Part shown: positions 11,705-22,917 of the stretch, piece after piece
Numbering within the stretch: the stretch's first letter is position 1
How the letters are laid out: each line of letters starts with the position of its first letter
From: a sulfur-oxidizing endosymbiont of Gigantopelta aegis
GTDB taxonomy: Bacteria > Pseudomonadota > Gammaproteobacteria > GRL18
Assembly (NCBI RefSeq): GCF_016097415.1
Contig: NZ_JAEHGE010000001.1
Span: 3,778,778 to 3,842,777 of the forward strand
Reading direction: 5' to 3'
DNA: 64,000 nt
Program-made: the position numbers and the translations under genes
The notes under the pieces: model-generated
The model's database searches: none
Seen by the model: only the letters and a program-made list of their open reading frames with translations
Told to the model about the DNA's origin: nothing

Positions 11705-13265
11705 TTAACGAACAGCGTTCTTTACCTTTTCCAATTCTGATTTTTTAAAATTCCAGGGAAGCAATGCTTCCAGCTTTTCAACCGTATCCGCATAAGGTAA
11801 TTGGGTTAATACATAGACCATATACGCATATGGCTCAATATCATTGGCCTTAGCGGTTTCAATAAAACTATAATGAACTGCACTGGCATGTGCACCCTTT
11901 GGCGTATCTGAAAATAACCAGGCCTTTCTACCCACGCAGAATGGACGGATAGCATTTTCTGCCAGCACATTACTGATATTCAACCGACCATCTTCACAAT
12001 AAACAGTCAGCTTAGGCCATTGATTATCAATATAGGTGAGTGCTTTTCCTGTCAAGCTGTCGTTCGGCACTTTGCCCAGGGTGTTATCGACCCATGTTCT
12101 TATTTTCTCAAGAAGCGGCAGGCTCTGTTTCTGACGAACCTTAAATTTTTCATTAACACTGGCTTCTTTTATCTCACGCTCAATTAAATACAGCTTATTG
12201 ATATGGGCCAGTGCCACATCGGCTTTTGTAGGCTTTTGATTGCTCTTTTTCTTTGGTTGTGCCGTCTGAGAATCTTTGAATTTACGGCGAGTGTGATCCC
12301 AGCAGCCGACCGATGTGGCATTATTTTGTGCACACACGGCATTGTAACCGGCATAGCCATCGGTTTGCAGATAGCCGCTAAAGCCATCAAGCAGGCGCAG
12401 TGGTACTTCCTTCTTACGAGAAGGATCGTATTCAAACAGCACACTGGGTTGTCCAGGTGGCCCGCCACGACTGACCCACATGTATTTGTTCGAATGAGCA
12501 CTGAGTCCCGGCTCTTTAATACTTTGAGCACCGTTTCATCCATTTGGATGATGTCACCCGACAGTTGATGTTCTCGCATGAGGTTGATGAGCGGCTGGAA
12601 CTGATGAGCCAGTTTAATAGCCCAATTGGCCATGGTGGCTCGGGTTATATCGCCGCCATAGCGTGATAATATGCCTTCCATTCGATACAGAGGCAAACCA
12701 TCGGCATATTTTGAGATAATGATGTGTGCCATCAGGTGAATACTGCCCATTGATTTAGGTAATGGATGTTTTGGCATGACCGCAGCTTTCATTGAACGAC
12801 TGTCTGTGTCATTGGTGCCTGCAAAGACGGCTTTTTCCTGGAAGTATTCCAGTATTTGGACTTTAGCTGGAATGATATCCAGCTCTTCTCTGACTTTAGT
12901 GTAAAAAACCTCAATGGCACCGGCTTTTTCTTCATCTGTCAGATCGATGAAGACAGGGACTCTTGGAATAGTCTTTGAGAAAGGCTTCCTGCCTGTTTTT
13001 TCTTTCTTCTTAGGCGAAGTGGTTTTAGGTTCAGGGAGCCCCTCATCGTCAGCCGCCTGCTCAGCTTCATCAAATAAGCGTTCCTGACCATCACTTTTTT
13101 CACTGCTGGGTGCAAAGCGTTTACTACGAGCCAGACGAAGGGCTTCTTCCAGTATTTTTATACGTTGGTTTTTCTGTTCAATGACACTCAACAATTCATT
13201 CTTGTCCGCGTGTGAAAAAGCGGAAAATATAGAGTCGTTTTTGTGGATTCAGCCTTGTTTTGCAT
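11705..13265 (-). pseudogene. tnpC: IS66 transposase TnpC, frameshifted (IS66-a copy 2)
   Basis: About 520 codons with the same blocks as copy 1 (MDETVLKVLK, LQTDGYAGY, AENAIRPFCVGRK). It differs from a continuous frame by a missing A in an A-run near 13240 and a missing base near 12515 in the segment KEPGLSAHSNKY. Repairing both would give a full transposase. Confidence 0.88.
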
Positions 13266-13298
13266 GGCTTTATTATAACAAAAATAGACTAAAAGTAC

Positions 13299-13664
13299 TT
13301 AAAATACAGACTCATAATGCAATTTCTTATGCGGTTTCATGACACTGATATCATAGCCGTCTAATAGCCAGTTGATTTGTTGTCCGGTGATATTCATCAG
13401 GTCATCTTCACCCTTTGGCCATTTGAACTTTTCTTCTGAGAGACTTTTGTAATAGAGTACAAAACCGGTATTATCCCAGAAGAGGCATTTAATTTTATTA
13501 CGCTGACGATTGGTAAAGGCATACAGATGGCCTGCAAAAGGATTATGACCTAATTCACATTCAACAATGGCACTGAGGCCAATAAAACTTTTACGAAAAT
13601 CAACAGGCTTCAGATAGAGATACACCTGTGGCAGGCTGAGTGATGGAAGTATGGCTGACTTCAT
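13299..13664 (-). CDS. tnpB: IS66 Orf2 protein TnpB (IS66-a copy 2)
   Basis: The only intact IS66-a tnpB in the window: 121 residues with KPVDFRKSFIGL, NPFAGHLYAFTNRQRNKI and a C-terminal WLLDGYDISVMKPHKKL. Known to be essential for IS66 transposition, with unknown biochemical role. Confidence 0.88.
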   Translation of the reverse strand: MKSAILPSLSLPQVYLYLKPVDFRKSFIGLSAIVECELGHNPFAGHLYAFTNRQRNKIKCLFWDNTGFVLYYKSLSEEKFKWPKGEDDLMNITGQQINWLLDGYDISVMKPHKKLHYESVF

Positions 13665-13990
13665 TGGAACAATCCTGCTAATTGTTTTACCAGCTGTACA
13701 TTATCGGCAGTCACCCCTTCAATGCGTAGCTGATTGGGTAATTCTACAATTAATGCTGAGGTGCGGGCTGAATAGTGTGTCGGGGAAGATAGTTGAATAA
13801 AACCATTCCCCTTTGTCATCGCACTGGTTTGCGTTGTTGCACCCAGCAACTTACGCTTGTAATAGCCAAAACGTTTGATGGGTAGCCCATGTTCCTGACA
13901 ATAGGATGCCTGGCTGATACTGTTTTCATTCCATTGATTAACGTGGTCTTGCCAAAATTGTTTTGAGTTGGCTTGGGTTTCTGGTTTCAT
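13661..13990 (-). CDS. tnpA: IS66 accessory protein TnpA (IS66-a copy 2)
   Basis: 109 residues, nearly identical to the copy 1 product (PIKRFGYYKRK versus SIKRFGYYKRK, and one Pro/Thr-region change). Intact; overlaps tnpB by 4 bases. Confidence 0.88.
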   Translation of the reverse strand: MKPETQANSKQFWQDHVNQWNENSISQASYCQEHGLPIKRFGYYKRKLLGATTQTSAMTKGNGFIQLSSPTHYSARTSALIVELPNQLRIEGVTADNVQLVKQLAGLFQ

Positions 13991-15319
13991 TGATGTGCCT
14001 CATAATTAATCGATGGATTGATTATGAGGCAGGGGAGATATTTTTTGAATAACGCTAGATGGTTAAGCGCTTACGATGATTCTATTCTGGCGGCAGAGGA
14101 AGCCGCTCATGCCAAGCGTCAAATCGCTCTGAAAAACAAGTTTCATCCTGTGAATCTGTCTTTATACATAAAAGCAGATACGCTGTCAGAGCTGGATGAA
14201 ATGACGTATGAAATTGATTCTTTATTGATCAGCAATGATCTCCAGCCTATCGATCTGAATAGTGACTTATTAACTCTGGACAGCTATCTGAAAAATCTGC
14301 CCATGGCCTATGATGTGGAATACGATAAATTCAGTCGTCGTTCAAGATTAATGCATTCCCTGGATATTGCAGCACTGAGTCCCTTATATGGTCGCTCCCG
14401 TGGATCAGGTAATCCTGGCTTAAATGAATTTAACCGGGGAGGTGAGGCTCTTTTTCTGATCCCATAAGAGATCGCAAACAAAATGCGCATTTATTAACAC
14501 TGGGTCCAACGGGAGCAGGCAAGAGTTCTTATCTGGTGAAGATCATTCGCTCCATGTTTGCTATTCATCGCCCCCGTATTTTTATTATTGAAGCAGGTAA
14601 CAGCTTTGGCTTGTTGGGTGATGATTTTAAACGTCTGGGAGTGAGTGTTAATCAGTTAAGCCTGAAACCCGGTACCAAAGTGTCCATTCCTCCCTTCCGA
14701 GATGCAACGGCTTTGCTAAAAACCATAACAGAAACGGATATTGATGCCATTGAGGATGATGATCAGATTGAAGAAGTTGAGTCTGTTCAGGATAAACTAA
14801 TGAATTCAGAAGCTGATCCTGATGAAAAAAGGGATCAGTTGGGTGAAATGGAAATTGCCGCAAAGATCATGATTACTGGTGGGGATGAAAATGAGAAGTT
14901 TAACAAATCTGATCGCCTGATTGTACGCCGTGGTATTTATCGGGCAGCAGAAACGGTTGCTAAAGATGGGCGTAAACAAACTATGGTAACCGATGTTGTC
15001 AACGGATCCGTGAGGTTTCACATTTTGAACTAACCCAAAATAATAATCGAAGTAAAGGAGAACGAGCCTCTGAACTGGCCGATGCCATGGAATTGTTCTG
15101 TGATGGCTTTACTGGAGAATTATTCAATCAGGAAGGGGAGTATTGGCCGGAAGCAGATATTACCGTTGTGGATCTGGCTTATCTGGCTCGTGAAGGATAT
15201 GAAACTGAATTGGCAGTAGCTTATACCGGATTGATGGTAAACGTCAATTAAAACCCACGTTCACAATAAGCTTCAGTTAGCTCAAACTATGATCTTCAAT
15301 TCGTAATTTGGAGATACAA

Positions 15320-15643
15320 ATGAGCAACCATTCAAAAGATGCTTCGATGAAGCAACACATAGAGGCCTGCCAAGCCAGTAACTTAAGCCAGGCAGTTTAT
15401 TGTCAACAACATAAGATACCCTCTCATATTTTTAGCTATTATCGAAAGAAGTTGGGTTATGTTAGCTCATCAAAACAGGTCAACACCAACAATCAACTCA
15501 TTCCCATTAATTTACTGGCCAATTCCCCCACAAGCAATGCAATTAAAGTAAGCCATACCAATGGTTTCAGTTTGGAAATCAATTCTGATACGAACCTGAA
15601 TCAGCTCAAGTCCATTCTGGATTTGCTCAGGACTGTTTCATGA
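15320..15643 (+). CDS. tnpA: IS66 accessory protein TnpA (IS66-b copy 1)
   Basis: A 107-residue protein starting MSNHSKDASMKQH, preceded by GGAGATACAA as ribosome binding site; an in-frame ATG 12 bases upstream is less likely. Contains the HTH-like LSQAVYCQQHKIPSHIFSYY. Overlaps tnpB by 4 bases. Confidence 0.87.
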   Translation: MSNHSKDASMKQHIEACQASNLSQAVYCQQHKIPSHIFSYYRKKLGYVSSSKQVNTNNQLIPINLLANSPTSNAIKVSHTNGFSLEINSDTNLNQLKSILDLLRTVS

Positions 15644-15996
15644 TAACGGGCATCACAGTCAATCAGGTTTATCTGGTTTCTGGTGTTACCGATATGAGAA
15701 AAGCAACCAATGGGCTATCACTGATTGTCTCAGAGCAATTGGAACACAATCCCTTTGATGGCAGTGTCTTTGTTTTTTGTAATCGTCAGCGAGATAAACT
15801 TAAAATACTGTACTGGGAGCGTAATGGTTTCTGGCTTTACTATCGTACACTTGAAAAAGGGAAATTCCAGTGGCCGATGGAAAAAGAACAACCCACTCTT
15901 TCGTTAACACTGAGAGAATTACAGTGGTTACTGGATGGTTTATCTTGCACACAACACCATGCTCACCCTGAAATTCATGGTCTGGAAAACAACTAA
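15640..15996 (+). CDS. tnpB: IS66 Orf2 protein TnpB (IS66-b copy 1)
   Basis: 118 residues with [33 protein letters not shown] and [15 protein letters not shown], the IS66 Orf2 signature. Intact. Confidence 0.88.
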   Translation: MITGITVNQVYLVSGVTDMRKATNGLSLIVSEQLEHNPFDGSVFVFCNRQRDKLKILYWERNGFWLYYRTLEKGKFQWPMEKEQPTLSLTLRELQWLLDGLSCTQHHAHPEIHGLENN

Positions 15997-16070
15997 AAAA
16001 GTCCCTTTAGATGCGCATTAAACAGAATAAATACAAGCATTTAACGCTCATTTTTAGTATAATATAACGC

Positions 16071-17599
16071 ATGAGTTCAACAGACAAAATACTACCAGAA
16101 GAGATACCAACGCTCAAAAACAGGGTGCTTGAACTCCAGTCAAAAGTGGACTGGTATGAGGAACAATTTCGTCTGTTGCAACATAAACGGTTTGGTACTT
16201 CCAGTGAAAAAGAAGTTCACCCCGACTTCTTTAATGAGGCAGAAACGTTCGCCGAAGAAGCACCGGAAGTCCGTGAAACCATTACTTATGAGCGTAAAAA
16301 GCCCGGTCGTAAGCCTTTACCTAAAGACCTACCTCGTAAAGTTGTTCGTCATGAGTTATCTGAAGCAGAACAAGTCTGTGACTGCGGTCATCACTTGCAT
16401 GAAATTGGTGAAGAGACCTCAGAGCAACTGGAAATTGTTCCTGCTCAGGTATATGTTGTAGAACATGTTCAGGTTAAATATGCCTGTCGTGCTTGTGAGG
16501 AAGGCGTTAAAACTGCTCCTAAGCCTGCACAGCCCATTCCTAGAAGTTTTGCATCACCCAGCCTGCTGGCCTATATCATTGTTTCTAAATTCCTAGACAG
16601 CTTGCCTCTCTATCGACAGGAAGCGATATTTAAACGCTATAAGATAACACTTTCCAGAGCCAGTATGTCCAACTGGGTGCTTAAATCAGCTGAATTACTC
16701 AAACCCTTTTATAATCGGTTGTTGTATTATCTCATTAGGCAGAAAATCATCCAGGCCGATGAAACAACGATGCGAGTGATCCATGATGGACGTGAGAATT
16801 GCCCTAAATCTTATATGTGGCTCTATCAAAGTGGCGGCTATCATTCCAAGTGTCCCATTGTTTTGTATGAGTATCAGCCTACTCGTGCAGGCCAACATGC
16901 CAAAACCTTTTTAACGGGGTTTTCAGGTTACCTGCAAACGGATGGCTTTCCCGGTTATCATATATTCGAAAATGAGAACAGTGAAGTCACTTTATTAGGC
17001 TGCATGGCACATGCTCGTCGCAAGTTCCATGATGCCTTAAAAGCATTACCCAAGAACAGTCAGAAAAAGCCTGGCATGGTACAAATGGCGATCAGTAAAA
17101 TTGCTAAATTGTATGCGATTGAAAACAAATCAAACCGCTCAATGCTGAACAACGTTACCTGATCCGTCAGGAAAAAAGCAAACCACTACTGGATGACTTT
17201 AAAAAGTGGTGTGATGATAAAGTGACTAAAACAACAAAAGACAGTAAGTTGGGTGTCGCTATTCGTTATGTGATCAATCAATGGAAGTATCTGACTGTCT
17301 ATCTTGAAGAGGGCAACCTCCAGATTGATAATAATATGGCAGAGCGGCGGATCAAACCCTTTGTGATTGGGCGCAAAAACTGGGTCATGAACCAAAATCC
17401 TCGTGGTGCTGAGGCCAGTGCTATTTTATATTCAATCGTGCAAACAGCGAAAGCAAACAACCTAGAGCCCTTTGCCTTTTTAACACACATTCTGACTGAG
17501 TTACCTAAGCTGGGCAGGCATTATGATGATGAGGCTTTAGAGCAATTGTTGCCATGGAATTTGACTGAAAAAATTCAGCCTTTAAATAAAGTGGAATGA
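16071..17599 (+). pseudogene. tnpC: IS66 transposase TnpC, one frameshift (IS66-b copy 1)
   Basis: About 509 codons. N-terminal coiled coil (LKNRVLELQSKVDWYEEQFR), zinc-finger cysteines (CDCGHHLHEIG, YACRACEEG), catalytic blocks IIQADETTMRV, LQTDGFPGYH and NMAERRIKPFVIGRKNW. A missing A in a run near 17123 breaks the frame; IS66-b copy 2 reads through this point. Confidence 0.9.
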
Positions 17600-17728
17600 T
17601 ACAGGATGAGAAATCTGAACGGTATGAGTTGATGCAAAAGTTTGGTTTGAAAACAGAACTGGATGCTGCTCATAAAAAAGCAGAGTTGATCCGTGAACAA
17701 CGTTTAAGTGTCAGTCAGGAGTTTTGAT

Positions 17729-18187
17729 ATGAAATGTCGATTACTGATATCAATTGCTATTCTGGTTCTATCTCAATTCTTTTCCATCGGTGTATGGGCA
17801 CAGCAATTAGAAGTTTTACCTGAGTTAATCTGGATTTTTGATAATGATGTCAAACCAGTTAGATATCAAAGGTTATCTCAGTTACATCCAGTTAAGCATT
17901 TTAATCTGGATCAGACGAAAAAGTTTGAACAACAATTTAGCCTGGGTTTATCTGGCTCATCAAACGTAGCTAGTCAACAGGCATTACAGCGAATACAGAA
18001 TTTAACACCTTCTCAAATGGAGCAATTCAAACAAGCATATTCTGGAATTGTGACCGCCTGGCAAATGGGAGTGAAAAAATTACCAGCAGTGGTTTTTCAA
18101 TATCAGGAACAGCAATACGTTGTATATGGACAACAACGGGCAAGCATTGCATTACAGGAGTTTCAACAATGGCAACAAAATCACTGA
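17729..18187 (+). CDS. ICE protein, TIGR03757 family (DUF1525)
   Basis: A 152-residue protein with a cleavable-looking signal peptide (LLISIAILVLSQFFSIGVWA-Q) and the family pattern EVLPELIWIFDNDVKPV, LSQLHPVKHFNLD and GVKKLPAVVFQYQEQQYVVYG. In PFGI-1/ICE-type transfer operons this periplasmic protein precedes the TraU-like gene, as here. The ATG at 17729 is chosen because CAGGAGTTTTGAT provides a ribosome site. The stop overlaps the next start by 19 bases. The exact role in pilus assembly is not known. Confidence 0.82.
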   Translation: MKCRLLISIAILVLSQFFSIGVWAQQLEVLPELIWIFDNDVKPVRYQRLSQLHPVKHFNLDQTKKFEQQFSLGLSGSSNVASQQALQRIQNLTPSQMEQFKQAYSGIVTAWQMGVKKLPAVVFQYQEQQYVVYGQQRASIALQEFQQWQQNH

Positions 18188-19149
18188 TCCACATTCTGTG
18201 TGCGATTTTTCTTTTGGCTCAATCCAATAGTCTCTGGTCACGAACAATTACTACACCCGAGATTATCAGTACCACCTTAAGTTCATTGAGTTGTATGGAA
18301 TATAATCCGCTTGCAGGTATCTGCTTCTGGCTTGTTTGTGGACTTCATGGCTGTAAAGTTAAAACCTCAGTTAAGGTGAAACATTGGAACCCCGATGTGG
18401 TGGTCAGTAGTTACACGACTACCGGGGAATCAACCTGGTTGGAGACTCGTTCGTACTCTTCTGGTTCCAGCTCCAAATTAGGTGCCGGAGATGATACCAA
18501 TTCGGAACGTGGTGCTAAACGCCAACATAGCGCCACTACATTTCGGGAAGTCGATGCCATTGGAAATCCTGCCCTGGTAGCAACAATGCTTTTATCAGGG
18601 ACGGGTTATGTGTGTCCATCAGTGACCTCTCCCTATGTGCCACATTTTTTATCCTCACAGTTTGATTCAATTAACTGGCGCTTTGCTTCCATTGAAATGC
18701 TTTATCCAGCTTCTCTGATTCCGGGATTGAGGGAAATTGGATCCTGGCCATTAAATACATGGGGAGCAGTTTATCCCAGAACAGGATTTGTCACACAAAA
18801 TGAAGGCCCTAAGGCATCTGCTGTTTCAGCTCAGAGAGTAGGGGATATTATTACCCGAAACTGGCAACCTCATATTTATTATCCTCTGGGTACGGACTGT
18901 TCAAAAAATGGTATGAAATGTTGGGCACCAGGGCCTTTAAAAGAAATGGATGCCAAGTCAGGCAAGTGGCAAATGCTGGGACCCACTGCAGAAAATTCCT
19001 GCAGTGTGTTTGGCAAGAATGATGTAGTCAGCCTGACATCATGGGCTGATTTTAAAACAGATTCTGATCATGATTTTGCCTGGAACCTTTGGCGTGAATA
19101 CAGTTGCTGTAAACGCAAAGGGTTATTTTTATATTCAATTGATTTTTAA
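18169..19149 (+). CDS. ICE protein, TIGR03756 family (TraU-like)
   Basis: A 326-residue secreted protein with signal peptide (LIHILCAIFLLAQSNSLWS). It is rich in conserved cysteines: SCMEYNPLAGICFWLVC, GLHGCKVKT, YSCCKRKG. It matches the TraU-like family of mating-pair-formation proteins, which act in the periplasm in pilus assembly and DNA transfer. The ending YSCCKRKGLFLYS is the usual C-terminal pattern, so the frame is intact. It lies between the TIGR03757 and TIGR03755 genes, the standard order. Confidence 0.85.
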   Translation: MATKSLIHILCAIFLLAQSNSLWSRTITTPEIISTTLSSLSCMEYNPLAGICFWLVCGLHGCKVKTSVKVKHWNPDVVVSSYTTTGESTWLETRSYSSGSSSKLGAGDDTNSERGAKRQHSATTFREVDAIGNPALVATMLLSGTGYVCPSVTSPYVPHFLSSQFDSINWRFASIEMLYPASLIPGLREIGSWPLNTWGAVYPRTGFVTQNEGPKASAVSAQRVGDIITRNWQPHIYYPLGTDCSKNGMKCWAPGPLKEMDAKSGKWQMLGPTAENSCSVFGKNDVVSLTSWADFKTDSDHDFAWNLWREYSCCKRKGLFLYSIDF

Positions 19150-20289
19150 AAAACAGGGAATGTATTTTATGGACAGGATAAAACAGATTGTGACTGCAAT
19201 ATTATTGAGCAGCACAATCATTGCTGGCACTGGTTTAAGCATCGTTCAGGCGAATGATATCGGGCCTATCAGTGAAAATCATAATTGGTACTATCAAATT
19301 GGTGGAGGGATTTAATTACTTCGCCAGCGAATCCAAATTCAACTGCAATTACTCTGGGTGCATCAGCACTCTGGGGTGGAAATTACAGTTGTGGTAATTT
19401 TAGTCTCAGCTCCTCAGTTGGTGCCTTTATGAATGACATTCGCAGCAGTGCTGATCAGGCATTAAATCAGATGGTTTCTGCCGCAACTGGTTTTGTTTCA
19501 TCACTGCCTGCTTTGATTATACAACGCTCCAATCCGGGCTTATATGATTTGTTTCAAAATGGTCTGCTCAGAGCAGAAGAGCAATTTAATATGTCCATCA
19601 AATCCTGTGAAGAAATGGAAGCGGACTTTGTTGCTGGTGGTAATCCGTTTGATAAATTTGTCACTATGTCCAAGAAAAATAGCTGGCAGGCTCAAAAGAA
19701 AAAGGTGGTAATGCGATTGCTGCCAAGAAATCAGTGGAGTCAAACGGAGGAGATAAAGGCATCCCCGGAATTGGAGGCAAGCTCTATGCGGGAAAAAGCC
19801 AACCCCACTGAATGTTACGGAACAAACTGCTCAGGCCGGTTATAACACGCTGATTGGTCGTGCACCTGATAAAACGGCCAAAGCGCCAGCGAATAGTGGT
19901 CGTATTACCGAAATCTGGGGTAGGCCATCCAAGTTTCAGCAATATGCTGTCGATGTGCTGGGTAGTAATGAAGTCAGAACCTGTAAAAATTGTCAGAAAA
20001 CCCGAACGAATATGGGCAAAGGTTTATTGCCTCAGTTATACAATGAACGACAAAGTATCGCTACTGACCTGTCTAAATTAGTTTCTGCTTCAGGAAAACC
20101 AAGCCAAACAACTGACGGATGTATCTGCCTCTGGGCTCCGAATCACTCCTGCGGTGATCAAGGCATTAAAAAGTGAGTCAGCAACAGAGCAACAACTTTT
20201 TCTTTGTAAGCGCTTAACCATCTAGCGTTATTCAAAAAATATCTCCCCTGCCTCATAATCAATCCATCGATTAATTATGAGACATATCA

Positions 20290-20619
20290 ATGAAACCAGA
20301 AACCCAAGCCAACTCAAAACAATTTTGGCAAGACCACGTTAATCAATGGAATGAAAACAGTATCAGCCAGGCATCCTATTGTCAGGAACATGGGCTATCC
20401 ATCAAACGTTTTGGCTATTACAAGCGTAAGTTGCTGGGTGCAACAACGCAAACCAGTGCGATGACAAAGGGGAATGGTTTTATTCAACTATCCTCCCCGA
20501 AACACTATTCAGCCCGCACCTCAGCATTAATTGTAGAATTACCCAATCAGCTACGCATTGAAGGAGTGACTGCCGATAATGTACAGCTGGTAAAACAATT
20601 AGCAGGACTGTTCCAATGA
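20290..20619 (+). CDS. tnpA: IS66 accessory protein TnpA (IS66-a copy 3)
   Basis: 109 residues, identical to the copy 1 product. Intact; 4-base overlap with tnpB. Confidence 0.88.
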   Translation: MKPETQANSKQFWQDHVNQWNENSISQASYCQEHGLSIKRFGYYKRKLLGATTQTSAMTKGNGFIQLSSPKHYSARTSALIVELPNQLRIEGVTADNVQLVKQLAGLFQ

Positions 20620-20979
20620 AGTCAGCCATACGTCCATCACTCAGCCTGCCACAGGTGTATCTCTATCTGAAGCCTGTTGATTTTCGTAAAAGTTTTATTG
20701 GCCTCAGTGCCATTGTTGAATGTGAATTAGGTCATAATCCTTTGCAGGCCATCTGTATGCCTTTACCAATCGTCAGCGTAATAAAATTAAATGCCTCTTC
20801 TGGGATAATACCGGTTTTGTACTCTATTACAAAAGTCTCTCAGAAGAAAAGTTCAATGGCCAAAGGGTGAAGATGACCTGATGAATATCACCGGACAACA
20901 AATCAACTGGCTATTAGACGGCTATGATATCAGTGTCATGAAACCGCATAAGAAATTGCATTATGAGTCTGTATTTTAA
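20616..20979 (+). pseudogene. tnpB: IS66 Orf2 protein TnpB, frameshifted (IS66-a copy 3)
   Basis: Begins like the intact copy 2 protein, but the run CCTTTTGC is CCTTTGC here near 20743. The frame is lost after ELGHNP, with a further missing base near 20858. Confidence 0.86.
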
Positions 20980-21013
20980 GTACTTTTAGTCTATTTTTTG
21001 TTATAATAAAGCC

Positions 21014-22575
21014 ATGCAAAACAAGGCTGAATCCACAAAAAACGACTCTATATTTTCCGCTTTTTCACACGCGGACAAGAATGAATTGTTGAGTGTCATT
21101 GAACAGAAAAACCACCGTATAAAAATACTGGAAGAAGCCCTTCGTCTGGCTCGTAGTAAACGCTTTGCACCCAGCAGTGAAAAAGTGATGGTCAGGAACG
21201 CTTATTTGATGAAGCTGAGCAGGCGGCTGACGATGAGGGGCTCCCTGAACCTAAAAACCACTTCGCCTAAGAAGAAAGAAAAACAGGCAGGAAGCCTTTC
21301 TCAAAGACTATTCCAAGAGTCCCTGTCTTCATCGATCTGACAGATGAAGAAAAAGCCGGTGCCATTGAGGTTTTTTACACTAAAGTCAGAGAAGAGCTGG
21401 ATATCATTCCAGCTAAAGTCCAAATACTGGAATACTTCCAGGAAAAAGCCGTCTTTGCAGGCACCAATGACACAGACAGTCGTTCAATGAAAGCTGCGGT
21501 CATGCCAAAACATCCATTACCTAAATCAATGGGCAGTATTCACCTGATGGCACACATCATTATCTCAAAATATGCCGATGGTTTGCCTCTGTATCGAATG
21601 GAAGGCATATTATCACGCTATGGCGGCGATATAACCCGAGCCACCATGGCCAATTGGGCTATTAAACTGGCTCATCAGTTCCAGCCGCTCATCAACCTCA
21701 TGCGAGAACATCAACTGTCGGGTGACATCATCCAAATGGATGAAACGGTGCTCAAAGTATTAAAAGAGCCGGGACTCAGTGCTCATTCGAACAAATACAT
21801 GTGGGTCAGTCGTGGCGGGCCACCTGGACAACCCAGTGTGCTGTTTGAATACGATCCTTCTCGTAAGAAGGAAGTACCACTGCGCCTGCTTGATGGCTTT
21901 AGCGGCTATCTGCAAACCGATGGCTATGCCGGTTACAATGCCGTGTGTGCACAAAATAATGCCACATCGGTCGGCTGCTGGGATCACACTCGCCGTAAAT
22001 TCAAAGATTCTCAGACGGCACAACCAAAGAAAAAGAGCAATCAAAAGCCTACAAAAGCCGATGTGGCACTGGCCCATATCAATAAGCTGTATTTAATTGA
22101 GCGTGAGATAAAAGAAGCCAGTGTTAATGAAAAATTTAAGGTTCGTCAGAAACAGAGCCTGCCGCTTCTTGAGAAAATAAGAACATGGGTCGATAACACC
22201 CTGGGCAAAGTGCCGAACGACAGCTTGACAGGAAAAGCACTCACCTATATTAATAATCAATGGCCTAAGCTGACTGTTTATTGTGAAGATGGTCGGTTGA
22301 ATATCAGTAATGTGCTGGCAGAAAATGCTATCCGTCCATTCTGCGTGGGTAGAAAGGCCTGGTTATTTTCAGATACGCCAAAGGGTGCACATGCCAGTGC
22401 AGTTCATTATAGTTTTATTGAAACCGCTAAGGCCAATGATATTGAGCCATATACGTATATGGTCTATGTATTAACCCAATTACCTTATGCGGATACGGTT
22501 GAAAAGCTGGAAGCATTGCTTCCCTGGAATTTTAAAAAATCAGAATTGGAAAAGGTAAAGAACGCTGTTCGTTAA
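21014..22575 (+). pseudogene. tnpC: IS66 transposase TnpC, frameshifted (IS66-a copy 3)
   Basis: Shows the full N-terminus (MQNKAESTKNDSIFSAFSHA) that the other copies lose to a frameshift. A missing base near 21184 and another near 21283 break the N-terminal region. The catalytic core from about 21360 to the end is intact, with MDETVLKVLK, LQTDGYAGY and AENAIRPFCVGRK. Confidence 0.88.
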
Positions 22576-22917
22576 GCGCTTACTTTTCTTTCACGACTGG
22601 CCAGTGATATTGCCACAGCCAATGTGCTGGAAAAAGCAGAACTGTTATTACAGGCCATGGAAACGGGTAAACGGGAACCAAATCTGGCTTCCAGTGATGT
22701 GATAACAGGATTTAATGAAACCAGTATTAATGATTTATCAGGCTTTATAAATAATATTTTATTGAGTTCCCGTATCAGAAAAACTATATCAACAGACTCA
22801 GTGAAATTGCTGATGGCCAGGGAAGAAGCCCGACGAACATTTGTTTCTGGATCCACCAGGGCCAGCTTGCATGAAAAAAGTGTTATTGGCGGCAAGGTTG
22901 ATAAGTAAGAGAAGCAA

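Larger units (their letters stand above)
11697..14074 (-). mobile_element. IS66-family element, IS66-a copy 2
   Basis: Same termini as copy 1 (GTAAGCGCTTAAC). Perfect duplication GATGATTC at 11689-11696 and 14075-14082. Length 2378 bp. Inserted in the conjugative ATPase gene in opposite orientation to it. Confidence 0.96.
15237..17605 (+). mobile_element. IS66-family element, IS66-b copy 1, right end missing
   Basis: The left terminus GTAAACGTCAATT is intact after the host sequence GATTGATG. At the right the element stops just after the tnpC stop codon. The expected GTCAACGTGGGAAGTTTTGACGTATAC-type end is absent, and the C-terminal tail of the conjugative ATPase follows directly. The right IR was therefore lost together with host DNA, an IS-adjacent deletion. 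Confidence 0.9.
11446..17726 (+). pseudogene. ICE conjugative ATPase (TraC/VirB4-like, PFL_4706/TIGR03744 type), multiply interrupted
   Basis: Coding pieces lie at 11446-11696, 14075-15236 and 17606-17726. The first contains RILTVERLNRVPTPGH and FMDRLPAGSIF; the second the Walker A motif LGPTGAGKSSYL and FIIEAGNSFGLLG; the last a C-terminal tail ending RLSVSQEF. This ATPase powers type IV secretion pilus assembly and DNA transfer. The N-terminus is cut by IS21. IS66-a copy 2 splits it with duplication GATGATTC; removing that IS restores the frame exactly (TEDDSILAAEE). IS66-b copy 1 replaces a later part with loss of sequence. Further frameshifts occur near 14460 and 15010. Confidence 0.85.
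20206..22583 (+). mobile_element. IS66-family element, IS66-a copy 3
   Basis: Termini GTAAGCGCTTAAC at both ends; duplication TTTTCTTT at 20198-20205 and 22584-22591. 2378 bp. Co-oriented with the host TIGR03755 gene. Confidence 0.96.
19169..22908 (+). pseudogene. ICE protein, TIGR03755 family, split by IS66-a copy 3
   Basis: The N-terminus has a signal peptide (TAILLSSTIIAGTGLSIVQA). The host frame continues through YQIGGG, ITLGASALWGGNYSCGNFSL and IKSCEEMEADF to WGRPSKFQQYAVDVLG, then after the IS through SRLASDIATANVLEKAELLL to the stop at 22906-22908. This resembles the PFL_4711/TIGR03755 (TraH-like) family of periplasmic transfer proteins. Frameshifts occur near 19313, 19700, 19830 and 20115, and IS66-a copy 3 interrupts with duplication TTTTCTTT. 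The start at 19169 fits the AGGGA site better than the ATG at 19160. Confidence 0.8.

Noticed and set aside
12203-12568. Long ORFs on the opposite strand of IS66 tnpC (also at 6259, 21760, 31390, 60412)
   Set aside because: They recur identically in every copy as shadows of the transposase frame and have no ribosome site or family pattern.
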